Origin: Phycisphaerales bacterium
Lineage (GTDB): Bacteria; Planctomycetota; Phycisphaerae; Phycisphaerales; SM1A02
Assembly (NCBI GenBank): GCA_030748455.1
Contig: JASMLY010000059.1
Coordinates: 15,151-79,150 of the forward strand
Length of the DNA stretch: 64,000 nt
Reading direction: 5' to 3'
Both the position numbers and the translations under genes were made by a program. Shown here one piece after another: positions 1-8,488 of the stretch; position 1 is the stretch's first letter; each line of letters starts with the position of its first letter. The notes under the pieces were generated by a model. It was given only the letters and a program-made list of their open reading frames with translations. It did no database searches and was not told the origin of the DNA.

Positions 1-468
1 ACACTATTGCAGTTTGAGGGTATCACTCCTGAAGCAGTTTCGTTCGCAGAAAAAGCGTACGATCTTGATTCGAACGCAAGTTTTATTCAGGACACACTTG
101 GGTATATCAAACTGTTGGAGGGATCATCGAACGAAGCGATCGATTTGTTTATCAGGGCGTTGAACAACTCAAATGGTGACCCGCAAATTATGGATCACCT
201 TGGTGATGCGTACTGGCAATCTCACCAACGTCGCGATGCAATTGAAGCGTGGCAACGAGCATACTCTACGTTACGATCTCCACAGTATTATCAAGCAATC
301 ATCGAGGGATACCAAAGTATGATCTATTCAATCTGGGGAGTTGCAATCGCCACACCTGAGGCGTTGTATGATTTAGAGATTGGCAGCATTGTTCGTAGGC
401 TGCAAGAGAAATTAGTAGCAGTTCAAGAAGGCAAAGACCCTTTTGAGCCAAAGAATGGAGCAAACTAA
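1..468 (+). CDS. TPR-repeat protein, C-terminal fragment
   Basis: The frame is open from the first base, so this is the 3' end of a longer gene cut by the window edge; the TTG at 7 is not taken as a real start. The roughly 155 visible residues contain two clear tetratricopeptide-like units (A.EKAYDLDSNASFIQDTLGY and EAIDLFIRALNNSNGDPQIM), with the usual alternation of small and aromatic residues, followed by a non-repeat tail. TPR arrays are protein-protein scaffolds; many bacterial ones of this kind are envelope-associated, but nothing in this fragment fixes a role. The stop lies two bases before yebC, so the two are probably cotranscribed. Confidence 0.75.
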   Translation, partial: TLLQFEGITPEAVSFAEKAYDLDSNASFIQDTLGYIKLLEGSSNEAIDLFIRALNNSNGDPQIMDHLGDAYWQSHQRRDAIEAWQRAYSTLRSPQYYQAIIEGYQSMIYSIWGVAIATPEALYDLEIGSIVRRLQEKLVAVQEGKDPFEPKNGAN

Positions 469-470
469 TC

Positions 471-1214
471 ATGGCTGGTCATAGCAAATGGGCAAATATC
501 AAACACCGAAAAGCAAGACAAGATGCAGTCAAGGGAAAGGCTTGGTCCAAGTGCAGCCGTGCAATTATGGTTGCTGTGAAAAATGCAGGTCCAGATCCTG
601 AAACAAATCTTACACTTCGTTATGCAATCGAAGATGCCAAAGCAGTGAATATGGCAAAGGATACGATTGAAAAAGCGATCAAAAAAGCGAGTGGCGAAGG
701 CTCTGAAGGCGTGACGTATGAGGAAGTTCGGTATGAAGGCTATGGGCCAAGTGGTGTTGCGATCATCATTGACGTTCTAACAGATAATGTAAATCGAACA
801 GCTCCGGAGATGCGCAAACTTTTTGAAAAGGGAAACGGAAATCTAGCAAAACCAGGTTCTGTAGCTTTTGGGTTTACGAGCAAAGGTGTGATCCTAATCG
901 AAGCAGAAAAGACTACCGAAGAAACGTTAATGGATGTCGCCCTCGAAGCGGGTGCTGATGATATCGAGCAAACCGAAAGCGGTTGGGAAGTTACTTGTGA
1001 ACCCGCTCAATTACTGACTCTTCGTCAAGCACTTGAGGAATCAGAGATCGAAGTCATGACCGCAGAGGTGACGATGGTTCCATCGACGACTGTCGCGTGT
1101 GAGGTTGAGTTAGGGGGGAAAATTCTTCGCTTAATCGATTCGTTTGAAGAACATGACGATGTACAAAACGTGTACACCAATGCGGATATCCCCGAAGAGG
1201 TAATGGAGGAATGA
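471..1214 (+). CDS. yebC: YebC/TACO1 family protein
   Basis: 247 residues, full length for the family. It begins with the family signature MAGHSKWANIKHRK and has the conserved YEGYGPSGVAIIID block and NGNLAKPGSVAF segment in the middle. YebC-type proteins were long annotated as DNA-binding transcriptional regulators; more recent work links TACO1/YebC members to ribosome function at difficult stretches such as polyproline. Which applies here cannot be told from sequence. It follows the TPR gene by two bases, and its stop overlaps the next start as ATGA, indicating one transcript with translational coupling. Confidence 0.95.
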   Translation: MAGHSKWANIKHRKARQDAVKGKAWSKCSRAIMVAVKNAGPDPETNLTLRYAIEDAKAVNMAKDTIEKAIKKASGEGSEGVTYEEVRYEGYGPSGVAIIIDVLTDNVNRTAPEMRKLFEKGNGNLAKPGSVAFGFTSKGVILIEAEKTTEETLMDVALEAGADDIEQTESGWEVTCEPAQLLTLRQALEESEIEVMTAEVTMVPSTTVACEVELGGKILRLIDSFEEHDDVQNVYTNADIPEEVMEE

Positions 1215-1651
1215 TTCGACTTGTTATATCTGTACTGTTCCTACTCCTGTTTGGTTGCAGTACATCTGTTACACATACGTTTCCTGCTGTAGATCGCGAC
1301 CAACTATGGACAGCGATGGTTGCCACCGCAGGTGCTCCGGAATACAACTCTGCCGATATACACTCGAGGTGGATCGTTGTAGACAACGAAGTTAAAACTA
1401 ATTCAGAGCGAGGGATGATCGAGGTCCGCAGGACACTTTCTAGGATAGTACAACGACCGAGAGAACAAGCGCAAAAGGATCGGCGAACGACCCAATTTTC
1501 AGTACAACTTTTACCGGTTGAACCGCCAACGGTCGAGTTTGTGAGTCAAGGATATTCATTCACACCTGTGCGTGATGCACATGAAGCTGAACATTATTTT
1601 TCAGCACTTGATGATATGTTGATTCCAATACATAACGAATCACCGAATTAG
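1211..1651 (+). CDS. Small predicted lipoprotein of unknown function
   Basis: 146 residues starting at an ATG that overlaps the yebC stop (ATGA), so it is translationally coupled to yebC. The N-terminus has one Arg, a hydrophobic stretch and a lipobox-like LLFGC at residues 12-16, followed by Ser/Thr, which points to a lipid-anchored envelope protein. The remainder is a compact, charged domain with no motif I recognise. It is the last gene before a strong palindromic terminator at 1676-1705. Confidence 0.7.
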   Translation: MIRLVISVLFLLLFGCSTSVTHTFPAVDRDQLWTAMVATAGAPEYNSADIHSRWIVVDNEVKTNSERGMIEVRRTLSRIVQRPREQAQKDRRTTQFSVQLLPVEPPTVEFVSQGYSFTPVRDAHEAEHYFSALDDMLIPIHNESPN

Positions 1652-1675
1652 ATTGTTACTCTTCCCCCTAATAAA

Positions 1676-1705
1676 ACGAAGCCAACTAGATCTAGTTGGC
1701 TTCGT
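1676..1705. terminator. Perfect 30-bp palindrome between convergent genes
   Basis: A 15-bp arm starting ACGAAGCCAACTAGA at 1676 is followed immediately by its exact reverse complement. It sits between the lipoprotein gene (stop 1651) and the convergent xer gene (stop 1712), where a bidirectional intrinsic terminator is expected. The U-tract is weak on both sides, so termination is an inference from position and stem strength. Confidence 0.65.
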
Positions 1706-1711
1706 ATCGAT

Positions 1712-2731
1712 TTAACCTGCTTCAGCACGAGGGTGTGCCTTGTCGTACGACTCTTTCATGCGCTTCGTTGTTAAGTGCGTATAAATCTGAGTCGTTGAGA
1801 GTGATTGGTGCCCCAACAACTCTTGCACACTCCGTAAATCTGCACCATTGTCAAGTAAGTGTGTTGCGAAACTGTGACGAAGGGTGTGTGGGCTAATTTC
1901 TGGGTCAAGACCAACCTTGTCCAAGTACTTACTCACGTTACGTCTAACAGAACGTGTAGACAGGCGTGTGTTGTGTTTGTTAATAAAGACAGGGTCTCCA
2001 GATTCATTTGGAATGTTGTGTGCTGCCATTACTTGAATGTAATGCCCAATTGCAGCCATGGCGTGGGAACCAAGGGGTACGATTCGTTCTTTTCTCCCTT
2101 TTCCACGGATGATGATTGCCTGCCCAGTTTCATCGATGTCACCAAAGTTAATCCCAACAAGCTCGCTCACACGAATACCTGTTGAGTACAGTGTTTCAAG
2201 GATGGCACGGTCGCGCGCGCCCAATATCGTTTTGTCGTTTGGCGCTGAGAGCAATTGCTCAACCTGTTCTACTGTGATTGCTTTTGGTAATTTTTTCTTT
2301 TGTCTTGGTGTTCGGATGAGTGTCATTGGGTTGGAATCAATGATGCCATTTCGTTCAAGCCATCGAGAAAAACTGCGTAGTGTGGCGATCTTTCTCGCCA
2401 TCGTAGCGGGGGAGTAATTTGATTCTGAGAGGTACGAAAGAAAGCTTCGTAAATATTCTGTATCTGAATTCACGATATGCTCTGTGACTGTTTCGGGACC
2501 GACGTGCCCAGCGACCGCATCTTTTTCTCCAGAGGAATATCGTTGCCACGCAGCATTTTCAGCGGGGGAATCAATTGAAATATTTTGTTCTTCAGTAATC
2601 CATACAATGTATTGCCGTAAATCAACCCCATAACACCTTGCGGTGTATTCACTGAAATGTCGCTCTTCAAGCAGATAAGACAAGAAGGCGGCTACGACGG
2701 GTACGGAGTGTTCAACGTTCTTTTGTTTCAT
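1712..2731 (-). CDS. xerC: Tyrosine recombinase XerC/XerD
   Basis: 339 residues, slightly longer than typical Xer proteins (about 300). It has the N-terminal SAM-like core-binding domain (FLSYLLEERHFSEYTARCYG) and the C-terminal catalytic domain with the R-H-R-H-Y set: STGIRVSEL for the first Arg, HTLRHSFATHLL for His/Arg, LLGHQSLSTTQIYTH for the last His and the nucleophilic Tyr. The VQELLGH context resembles XerC more than XerD. Xer proteins resolve chromosome dimers at dif with FtsK. No integrase-associated attL/attR structure is visible nearby, so this is probably the housekeeping enzyme. It lies 16 bases downstream of a small unknown gene. Confidence 0.92.
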   Translation of the reverse strand: MKQKNVEHSVPVVAAFLSYLLEERHFSEYTARCYGVDLRQYIVWITEEQNISIDSPAENAAWQRYSSGEKDAVAGHVGPETVTEHIVNSDTEYLRSFLSYLSESNYSPATMARKIATLRSFSRWLERNGIIDSNPMTLIRTPRQKKKLPKAITVEQVEQLLSAPNDKTILGARDRAILETLYSTGIRVSELVGINFGDIDETGQAIIIRGKGRKERIVPLGSHAMAAIGHYIQVMAAHNIPNESGDPVFINKHNTRLSTRSVRRNVSKYLDKVGLDPEISPHTLRHSFATHLLDNGADLRSVQELLGHQSLSTTQIYTHLTTKRMKESYDKAHPRAEAG

Positions 2732-2747
2732 AGGAGGAATCCAGTTC

Positions 2748-3050
2748 TTAGGCGGCCTTGGCCGTAATTTTGGTCATTTCATGGCAGACCATCGCAGCGT
2801 CAAACCAGTCAAAGTTGTTTTCGGTTGATTTTGCAATTTCAGTGATTGCTTTAACAGCAACTGTTTCTTCCCCATCTTTCCAAACGAATCGCCATTGGGT
2901 GTCGCCCTTCATGAGCACGACGCTGTGTGAATCATTGTTTGTATTGGTCATAGGAAGGTTCTCGGTCATTGATCGTGGTGGATTGAGTGAAATCGGACTT
3001 TTTCTGTCGAATATCGGTCTTTGTTGGTCATCATTACTAGGAGTAGTCAT
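2748..3050 (-). CDS. Small conserved-looking protein of unknown function
   Basis: About 100 residues from the ATG at 3050 (MTTPSNDDQQ...). The frame stays open to 3107, but the extra residues are Arg-rich and look untranslated. The C-terminal 60 residues (VVLMKGDTQWRFVWKDGEE, then an amphipathic helix ending MTKITAKAA) look like a folded two-strand plus helix domain; the N-terminus is low-complexity. I recognise no family. It sits 16 bases upstream of xerC on the same strand and is probably cotranscribed with it. Confidence 0.5.
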   Translation of the reverse strand: MTTPSNDDQQRPIFDRKSPISLNPPRSMTENLPMTNTNNDSHSVVLMKGDTQWRFVWKDGEETVAVKAITEIAKSTENNFDWFDAAMVCHEMTKITAKAA

Positions 3051-3348
3051 AGAGAAAACACGTATGCGACAACTGCCGCGTACTCGGGTTCGTTCACTTG
3101 CATCCACTTAAGTTGAACGATGGTGAGGTTGGTTGGTTTAGACCCAAATTCCAATTTGGGGATCATGCGACCAACCCTCTTATCGGACGACTGCGGCACA
3201 GTTCTTGAACGAAGCGAGCGGTACCAAGAAAACCCATTCTTTGTGGAATCCTTTCATCCTATACACCCGATAACGTGAGATTTCTTCTTCACGAATACCT
3301 CAAAACCCCCTCAAAGCGTTCTTGTTTGGGTAGAATGTGTCGTTTCTC
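3051..3348. other. Intergenic region upstream of tRNA-Lys
   Basis: About 300 bases without a convincing gene. It should carry the promoter of the minus-strand small gene/xerC pair and that of tRNA-Lys. A -10-like TAGAAT lies at 3331-3336, 12 bases before the mature tRNA end, with no good -35 at standard spacing. I see no strong hairpin or repeat. Confidence 0.4.
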
Positions 3349-3421
3349 GATCGCGTAGCTCAGCTGGTAGAGCACCTGACTTTTAATCAGGCGGTCTTGG
3401 GTTCGAATCCCAACGCGATCA
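3349..3421 (+). tRNA. tRNA-Lys (anticodon UUU)
   Basis: A 73-nt cloverleaf. The acceptor GATCGCG pairs with CGCGATC, followed by discriminator A. The D-arm contains AGCTCAGCTGGTAGAGC; the anticodon stem CCTGA/TCAGG encloses CTTTTAA with anticodon TTT; the T-loop is TTCGAAT. No CCA is encoded. It lies 18 bases upstream of the SNF2 gene start. Confidence 0.97.
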
Positions 3422-3439
3422 TTCATGCACGGAGGTTCA

Positions 3440-6400
3440 ATGTTCGTAATTCACGCCAACTGGATGGCTGGTCACCTTCACCTTTGGGCAGAATCTCTTG
3501 AAAGATTCAACGTACTGCCAAGCCGTTTCGGTGAATTACAAACACACACTACGAACGTACAAACAGAAGATGGTGGTGATACGTGTACGGTGATTCCAAC
3601 AACCACTGAACACCCTTTTTGCGAATCAACAGATACGCTTGTTTCTGCACTTGAAGAAATCGGATTAGATCTTGGCTCCTATACAGTAGATTCTCTTCTT
3701 CTCAATCTTCCACATGATTTGCTTGGCCCATGGCCAAGTGACAGGCTTATCACAATCATTGGTGACTATGAGCACGCGGGAGTACCGTTGCTCGCAGAGT
3801 GTAAGGTTCCAAGCATCGCAATTAAACCCTCTACCGCTGTGCATCTTCTTACACAGTTGACAAGAGCTGCAAGGAAACATGCTCTCGAAGTAGAGCACTC
3901 TGTTCGCTTCTGGACAAGTGCTGCACGTTTTTCTTTAGATATTCTTGTTGACCAGCGATTTGTTCCAACGCTTCAACAAGTTGATCGTAAACACCTTTCT
4001 GGTAAATGGACGCCTTGGCTCCATGACGAAGAAGTTGTAGATCGATTTGGCAAGTTGCTTGAATCGATGCCGCCTGCGGCGAGATCAACTGGTATTGCAG
4101 GGCAGCAGCTCCTCGAAAACGCAATAGAAGACATGACAGACGGACTTATTCGTGAAACACTCATTGGGGATGATTTCATCGATGCTGTTGAAGATTGGAG
4201 TGCAGCCGAAGACGCACACGTTGCATGGTTAGAAGCTTTACTCCACAAAAACACGGGCGTACAAGGTGATCCTGATCGGCTGCTTACAATTTTTACGGAT
4301 GCTCGAAGATGGCTTGGTCGTCTTTGCGATGTTGGCGAGAATTTGTCGTGGCATTTGCTTTTCGATCTTTCTGAACCCCATGAAAACAGAGATCATTGGC
4401 GGCTGCGTTTTTGTTTACGTTCTGCAGAAGACGCAGCACGCGAAGTTTCAGCTGAAGAGATTTGGGCTGAAGCAGGTGGCGAACATGGTGGCGACGATCG
4501 GTTGCCAGAATTGCTACTTGGTGAACTTGACCGAGCGTCACTTATGTATTCCAAACTTGAAAAGAGTTTAAAAGAAACGACACCGACAGAGTTAACGCTT
4601 ACTACAAAAGAGGCACATCAGTTTCTTGTGGAATACATGCCGCTACTTGAAGAGTCGGGTTTTCTCGTTGCAGCTCCAAACTGGTGGGGCAACGAACAGA
4701 GTCGCTTATCCGCAAGTTTACATATCGAATCACAATCTCTCGAAGAAGTTCTCGCAGCAAGGCTCGATGGACCAACAACAGACAGTTCAATGTTAGGGCT
4801 TCACGCAATTGTGGAGTGCAGTTGGAACGTTGCTGTTGGTGGACACGTGCTTTCCCAAGAAGAGTTTGAACAACTTCTTTCTCAGGATCAATCATTAGTA
4901 CAAATTAATGGGCGCTGGATTCATCTGCAAGATGGTGCGATTGAAGAAGCCCGCGCACTGTTTGCTGAAGGTTCAACGACCAAGATGGCACTTGTTGATG
5001 CGTTGCGGCTAATTCAAGATGATGAAGATTCAACTCGCGTTCTTGAAATTAGTGGAATGAGCGCAACTGGGTGGGTAAAAGAACTTCTCGATGCAACTTC
5101 GAAGGATGCAACATTACCTGAAATTGCACAGCCAGCCAAGTTTGAAGGACAGTTGCGACCCTATCAGCTGACCGGTTTACGGTGGCTTGCATTCTTGTCA
5201 AAATTTGGAATTGGGGCGTGTCTTGCTGATGACATGGGCTTGGGTAAAACAATCCAGTTGATCGCGTTGTTGCAACACGAACGAGCAGAAAACCCGAGTG
5301 CGATTGGACAATCGTTGCTCATAGTTCCAACTTCAGTTGTTGCGAACTGGGAGCGTGAGATTGATAAGTTTTCTCCAGAGTTAAAAGTCCATGTGCATCA
5401 TGGTCCAGACAGGCCTCTTGGGGAAAACTTTAATAAAGTCGTTGCGGAATGTGATGTTGTGATCACGACGTACGGTTTGGTTCACCGAGACAGAGAAACA
5501 CTCTCTCCGATCACTTGGCATCGGGTGTGTCTTGATGAAGCACAATACATCAAGAACCCTCCAACAAAACAAGCACAATCAATTCGAAATCTAAACGCGT
5601 GGCATCGCGTTGCACTCACTGGTACACCCGTTGAAAACAGGCTCATTGAGCTGTGGTCAATCATGGAGTTTCTCAATCCTGGTTACTTAGGCCCAGCCGC
5701 GAAATTTAGAAGAACAGTTGCAAGACCAATTGAGCAGCGTCGTGATCCTCGAAAAGCAGAGCGGTTACGCCAAATGATTCAACCATTTATTTTGCGTCGC
5801 CTCAAAACCGACGCAACGGTCATTGACGATCTACCTGATTGCGTACAAACAAAAGAGTATGCAAACTTAACGAGGGAACAAGCAGGCCTGTATGAACATG
5901 TTGTAAACAAGATGATTGGTGAAGTAGAGCGATCGGATGGGATACAGCGAAGGGGTCTTGTACTTTCTACTCTTGTAAAACTTAAACAAATCTGTAATCA
6001 CCCCGGACATTACGCACAGGCAGGTCACCGCGATGGTGCACCAACAACAGAAGAGTCATCCCCTGGTTTACAAACACAACGCTCTGGAAAAACAAAGCGG
6101 CTGATGTCGCTGCTCGAAGAAGTAATCGCTACAGGGGAGAAGGCACTGGTCTTCACACAATTCCGTGAAATGGGGAGGCTACTTACGGCGATGATCCAAC
6201 ACGATCTTGATTGTGAGACTATGTTCTTGCATGGAGGAACACCACCGAGAAGGCGCCAACAGTTCATTGACCGTTTCCAAGATGAGAATGGAGATGTACC
6301 TGTTTTTATTCTTTCTCTTAAAGCAGGTGGTGTTGGCTTGAATCTGACTGCAGCGAACCACGTCTTCCATTTCGATCGATGGTGGAACCCCGCAGTTGAA

Positions 6401-6631
6401 AACCAAGCAACAGATCGAGCCTACCGAATTGGTCAAAAGAATACAGTCCAAGTTCATAAATTTGTTTGCACAGGTACACTTGAAGAGCGAATCGATCAAA
6501 TGATCGAGCAGAAAATGGAACTAGCAGAAAATATAGTTGGCTCTGGTGAGAGTTGGATTTCCGAACTTTCGGCAGGACAACTCCGAGATATGCTGGTGCT
6601 ACGTGAATCCGCATTGGAGAGTGACCAGTGA
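3440..6631 (+). CDS. SNF2/RapA-type helicase-like ATPase
   Basis: About 1063 residues. The start at 3440 is preferred over the ATG at 3425 because GGAGG lies at 3431-3435 with correct spacing. The C-terminal half holds the Swi2/Snf2 motor: Walker A ADDMGLGKT near residue 597, DEAQ box near 697, LTGTPVENR near 725, the motif IV-like FTQFREMG, and RAYRIGQ near 993. The N-terminal half resembles the bacterial SNF2-associated region. Such enzymes use ATP to translocate on double-stranded DNA and remodel nucleoprotein or transcription complexes. It is translationally coupled (GTGA overlap) to a SWIM zinc-finger protein, a known bacterial pairing. Its exact target is unknown. Confidence 0.93.
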   Translation: MFVIHANWMAGHLHLWAESLERFNVLPSRFGELQTHTTNVQTEDGGDTCTVIPTTTEHPFCESTDTLVSALEEIGLDLGSYTVDSLLLNLPHDLLGPWPSDRLITIIGDYEHAGVPLLAECKVPSIAIKPSTAVHLLTQLTRAARKHALEVEHSVRFWTSAARFSLDILVDQRFVPTLQQVDRKHLSGKWTPWLHDEEVVDRFGKLLESMPPAARSTGIAGQQLLENAIEDMTDGLIRETLIGDDFIDAVEDWSAAEDAHVAWLEALLHKNTGVQGDPDRLLTIFTDARRWLGRLCDVGENLSWHLLFDLSEPHENRDHWRLRFCLRSAEDAAREVSAEEIWAEAGGEHGGDDRLPELLLGELDRASLMYSKLEKSLKETTPTELTLTTKEAHQFLVEYMPLLEESGFLVAAPNWWGNEQSRLSASLHIESQSLEEVLAARLDGPTTDSSMLGLHAIVECSWNVAVGGHVLSQEEFEQLLSQDQSLVQINGRWIHLQDGAIEEARALFAEGSTTKMALVDALRLIQDDEDSTRVLEISGMSATGWVKELLDATSKDATLPEIAQPAKFEGQLRPYQLTGLRWLAFLSKFGIGACLADDMGLGKTIQLIALLQHERAENPSAIGQSLLIVPTSVVANWEREIDKFSPELKVHVHHGPDRPLGENFNKVVAECDVVITTYGLVHRDRETLSPITWHRVCLDEAQYIKNPPTKQAQSIRNLNAWHRVALTGTPVENRLIELWSIMEFLNPGYLGPAAKFRRTVARPIEQRRDPRKAERLRQMIQPFILRRLKTDATVIDDLPDCVQTKEYANLTREQAGLYEHVVNKMIGEVERSDGIQRRGLVLSTLVKLKQICNHPGHYAQAGHRDGAPTTEESSPGLQTQRSGKTKRLMSLLEEVIATGEKALVFTQFREMGRLLTAMIQHDLDCETMFLHGGTPPRRRQQFIDRFQDENGDVPVFILSLKAGGVGLNLTAANHVFHFDRWWNPAVENQATDRAYRIGQKNTVQVHKFVCTGTLEERIDQMIEQKMELAENIVGSGESWISELSAGQLRDMLVLRESALESDQ

Positions 6632-7467
6632 ATAGACCCACAAAACCACGTCCCAAAAAACTCTCGATGCGGCTAAAAAGTGCAATGGAGGATTTACGCT
6701 CTCATCCACCAGCCTCTTGGATGATTGATACGATCGACACGGTTTTTTCCCCAGCAAATGTTGTGGCAGGAATGACCTATGCAATGGATGGGCAGGTTCG
6801 CACATTAAAGATTCGAGAAGGTGTCATTTCTGCTTCGGTGCAGTGCACAGACGAAAAACCTTTTAAGTTGCAGATAGACATTCCGGTTTTATCATCTGAT
6901 GATTGGGTGAAGGTCGCAAGAAGGATGGCAGTGGAGGCAAGAATCGCAGCGAGGCTATCTGCAGGAAAAGTACCCTCATCCCTTGCAGATATGTTTCGCG
7001 ATTGTGGGCTAGAACCAATTGCAAATTCGCTTCAACCAGAATGTTCTTGTGGTGAAAAACGCCCGTGCAAACATGCAGCAGCAGCGTTGTTCTTATCCTC
7101 AGAACGCCTGCTGACGATGCCAATGTTGTTTTTCGAGTTGCGTGGCACGACAACAGAAGATTTACTTGGGAAGTTACGCCAAGCTCGCACGCTTGATGCA
7201 AAGGGGCAGGCAGTGGCGCATGCAGGTATTAGAAATGATGATCTGCCAAACATTCGGGAAATAGAATCTTGTTTAGAAGATTTCTGGCGGTGCCCACACC
7301 CACTTGAAGATGCAGATGCTTCTCCGATGCCACACCATCTTCCCCACGCACTTCTACGCCGAATTGGCCAATCAACTATGCAGGGCAAGTTTCCATTTGC
7401 CGGTTTGCTCGAAACGATTTATGACGATGTTGCGCGGAACGCAACCGAACATCGTCGTGATGATTAA
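6628..7467 (+). CDS. SWIM zinc-finger protein, partner of the SNF2 ATPase
   Basis: 279 residues from a GTG that overlaps the SNF2 stop codon (GTGA). Around residues 138-150 is a SWIM zinc ligand set, CSCGEKRPCKH followed by AAAALF (CxC...CxH), which in this family binds DNA or protein. The N-terminus is basic (PRPKKLSMRLK). SWIM proteins next to SNF2 genes are thought to act as their partner in chromosome remodelling or repair; that is inferred from context. No catalytic motif is seen. Confidence 0.85.
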   Translation: MNRPTKPRPKKLSMRLKSAMEDLRSHPPASWMIDTIDTVFSPANVVAGMTYAMDGQVRTLKIREGVISASVQCTDEKPFKLQIDIPVLSSDDWVKVARRMAVEARIAARLSAGKVPSSLADMFRDCGLEPIANSLQPECSCGEKRPCKHAAAALFLSSERLLTMPMLFFELRGTTTEDLLGKLRQARTLDAKGQAVAHAGIRNDDLPNIREIESCLEDFWRCPHPLEDADASPMPHHLPHALLRRIGQSTMQGKFPFAGLLETIYDDVARNATEHRRDD

Positions 7468-7702
7468 GACATCTATTGATGATCAATCGGCACTACACGG
7501 TCGTAAATAGCGTGCACAAGTTGCAGGCAAAGAAAGAGTAGACACTCCCCGAAAGAAAACACCCACAGTGAGGCTTCTCTTCTTGTAGCAACGACGTTCT
7601 GTGGTTGTTATTGGACGTGAAACTTTTTGAAATGTGACAAAAGTCAACCATTTCTTCAGTCGATAGTCCCATAGTCCAAGCCTTACAAACGGAGTTACAT
7701 CA

Positions 7703-7963
7703 ATGAATACCAGAGTAAACGCATCAGAACACATTCGACCAATGCTTGCAGCAATGGCAAGATCGATTGAAGCCGCTAGGGCAAAGCGATCATCCCCAGA
7801 GAACCAATCCACAGGATCGAGGTCGTCGGAGGGGACGACCTCGATCGGTGAGAATTATAAAATTGGAAATCCCTACGCAGAAAATGGGAAAGCGAAAGCA
7901 AAAGCTCAAGAAGCTACCGGTTCATTTTTTCGTGAACGAACCGAATATCGCAAGGCCAGTTAA
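7703..7963 (+). CDS. Small protein of unknown function
   Basis: 86 residues starting at ATG 7703, with GGAG at 7691-7694, which makes translation plausible. The N-terminal 30 residues (SEHIRPMLAAMARSIEAARA) could form an amphipathic helix; the rest is Ser/Gly/Lys-rich and probably disordered. No family is recognised. A 13-bp perfect hairpin lies inside the coding sequence at 7815-7846, and a second frame runs in parallel to 7991, ending inside the terminator, so the coding assignment of the 3' half is uncertain. The 235 bases upstream (7468-7702) show no other gene. Confidence 0.4.
   Translation: MNTRVNASEHIRPMLAAMARSIEAARAKRSSPENQSTGSRSSEGTTSIGENYKIGNPYAENGKAKAKAQEATGSFFRERTEYRKAS
7815..7846 (+). 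other. 13-bp perfect hairpin with GGAGGG loop
   Basis: The arm GATCGAGGTCGTC is followed by the loop GGAGGG and the exact complement GACGACCTCGATC. The loop is Shine-Dalgarno-like. The stem lies inside the small 7703 frame and 1 base upstream of an alternative GTG (7848) in another frame. It is not followed by a U-run, so it is not a terminator. A regulatory RNA role is possible but unproven. Confidence 0.55.
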
Positions 7964-7982
7964 CACATCAATTGTATCCACC

Positions 7983-8022
7983 AAAAAATAGCGGCGTTCC
8001 ATTTGGTACGCCGCTATTTTTT
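7983..8022. terminator. Strong bidirectional intrinsic terminator
   Basis: A perfect 15-bp stem: AAAAAATAGCGGCGT at 7983-7997 and its complement at 8008-8022, with a 10-base loop. The GC-rich core is flanked by an A-tract on one side and a T-tract on the other, giving a U-run on both strands. It separates the 7703 gene from the convergent rplS operon. Confidence 0.93.
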
Positions 8023-8040
8023 ATTGTGTTTTAGAGTAAT

Positions 8041-8412
8041 TTAGCTTTTTAAACCCCGACGGCGATCACGCAATCGGCGGGATTTGCCAACGCGATCTCG
8101 AAGGAAGTACAACTTCGCACGGCGAGCATCACCTTGGCGAACAACTTCGATTTTTGCAATTCGTGGAGAGTGCAGTGGGAAAATACGTTCAACACCTTCG
8201 TTTGCCACAATTCGGCGAACTGAAATAGTCGTGTTTACGCCACGACCCTTTTGCCCAATGAGAACACCTTGGAAGACTTGGATTCGTTCCTTTTCACCTT
8301 CAACAATTGTGTAGTGCACATTGATTGTGTCACCGACGTTGAAATCTGGGAAGAAATCGGCATCTCGTAATTGGTTATCTGTGATTGATTCAACTAGTTT
8401 TTGGCTAACCAT
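8041..8412 (-). CDS. rplS: 50S ribosomal protein L19
   Basis: 123 residues from ATG at 8412, chosen because AAAGGA lies about 9 bases upstream and because L19 homologues begin near MVSQKLVESI. The frame is open further upstream but that part is not L19. Family features visible: FNVGDTINVHY, RIQVFQGVLIGQKGRG, TISVRRI, RIFPLHSPRI and the basic C-terminal LYFLRDRVGKSRRL. L19 sits at the subunit interface of the ribosome. It is the last gene of a minus-strand rpsP-trmD-rplS operon. Confidence 0.97.
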   Translation of the reverse strand: MVSQKLVESITDNQLRDADFFPDFNVGDTINVHYTIVEGEKERIQVFQGVLIGQKGRGVNTTISVRRIVANEGVERIFPLHSPRIAKIEVVRQGDARRAKLYFLRDRVGKSRRLRDRRRGLKS

Positions 8413-8435
8413 GGTTGGGATCCTTTCATAAACAT

Positions 8436-8460
8436 CCGGATCATTCCGGGGGTGATCCGG
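8436..8460 (-). other. Hairpin in the trmD-rplS spacer
   Basis: CCGGATCA at 8436-8443 pairs with TGATCCGG at 8453-8460 across a 9-base loop, in the 76-base gap between trmD and rplS and just upstream of the rplS ribosome-binding site. There is no U-run. It could be an mRNA processing, attenuation or translational-control element. Confidence 0.45.
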
Positions 8461-8488
8461 AGGGGATTCGGGGTGACTTGAGTCATGC

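Noticed and set aside
1712..2731. Xer recombinase as an integron or mobile-element integrase
   Set aside because: No attachment-site repeats, transposase, toxin or cargo genes nearby; neighbours are housekeeping.
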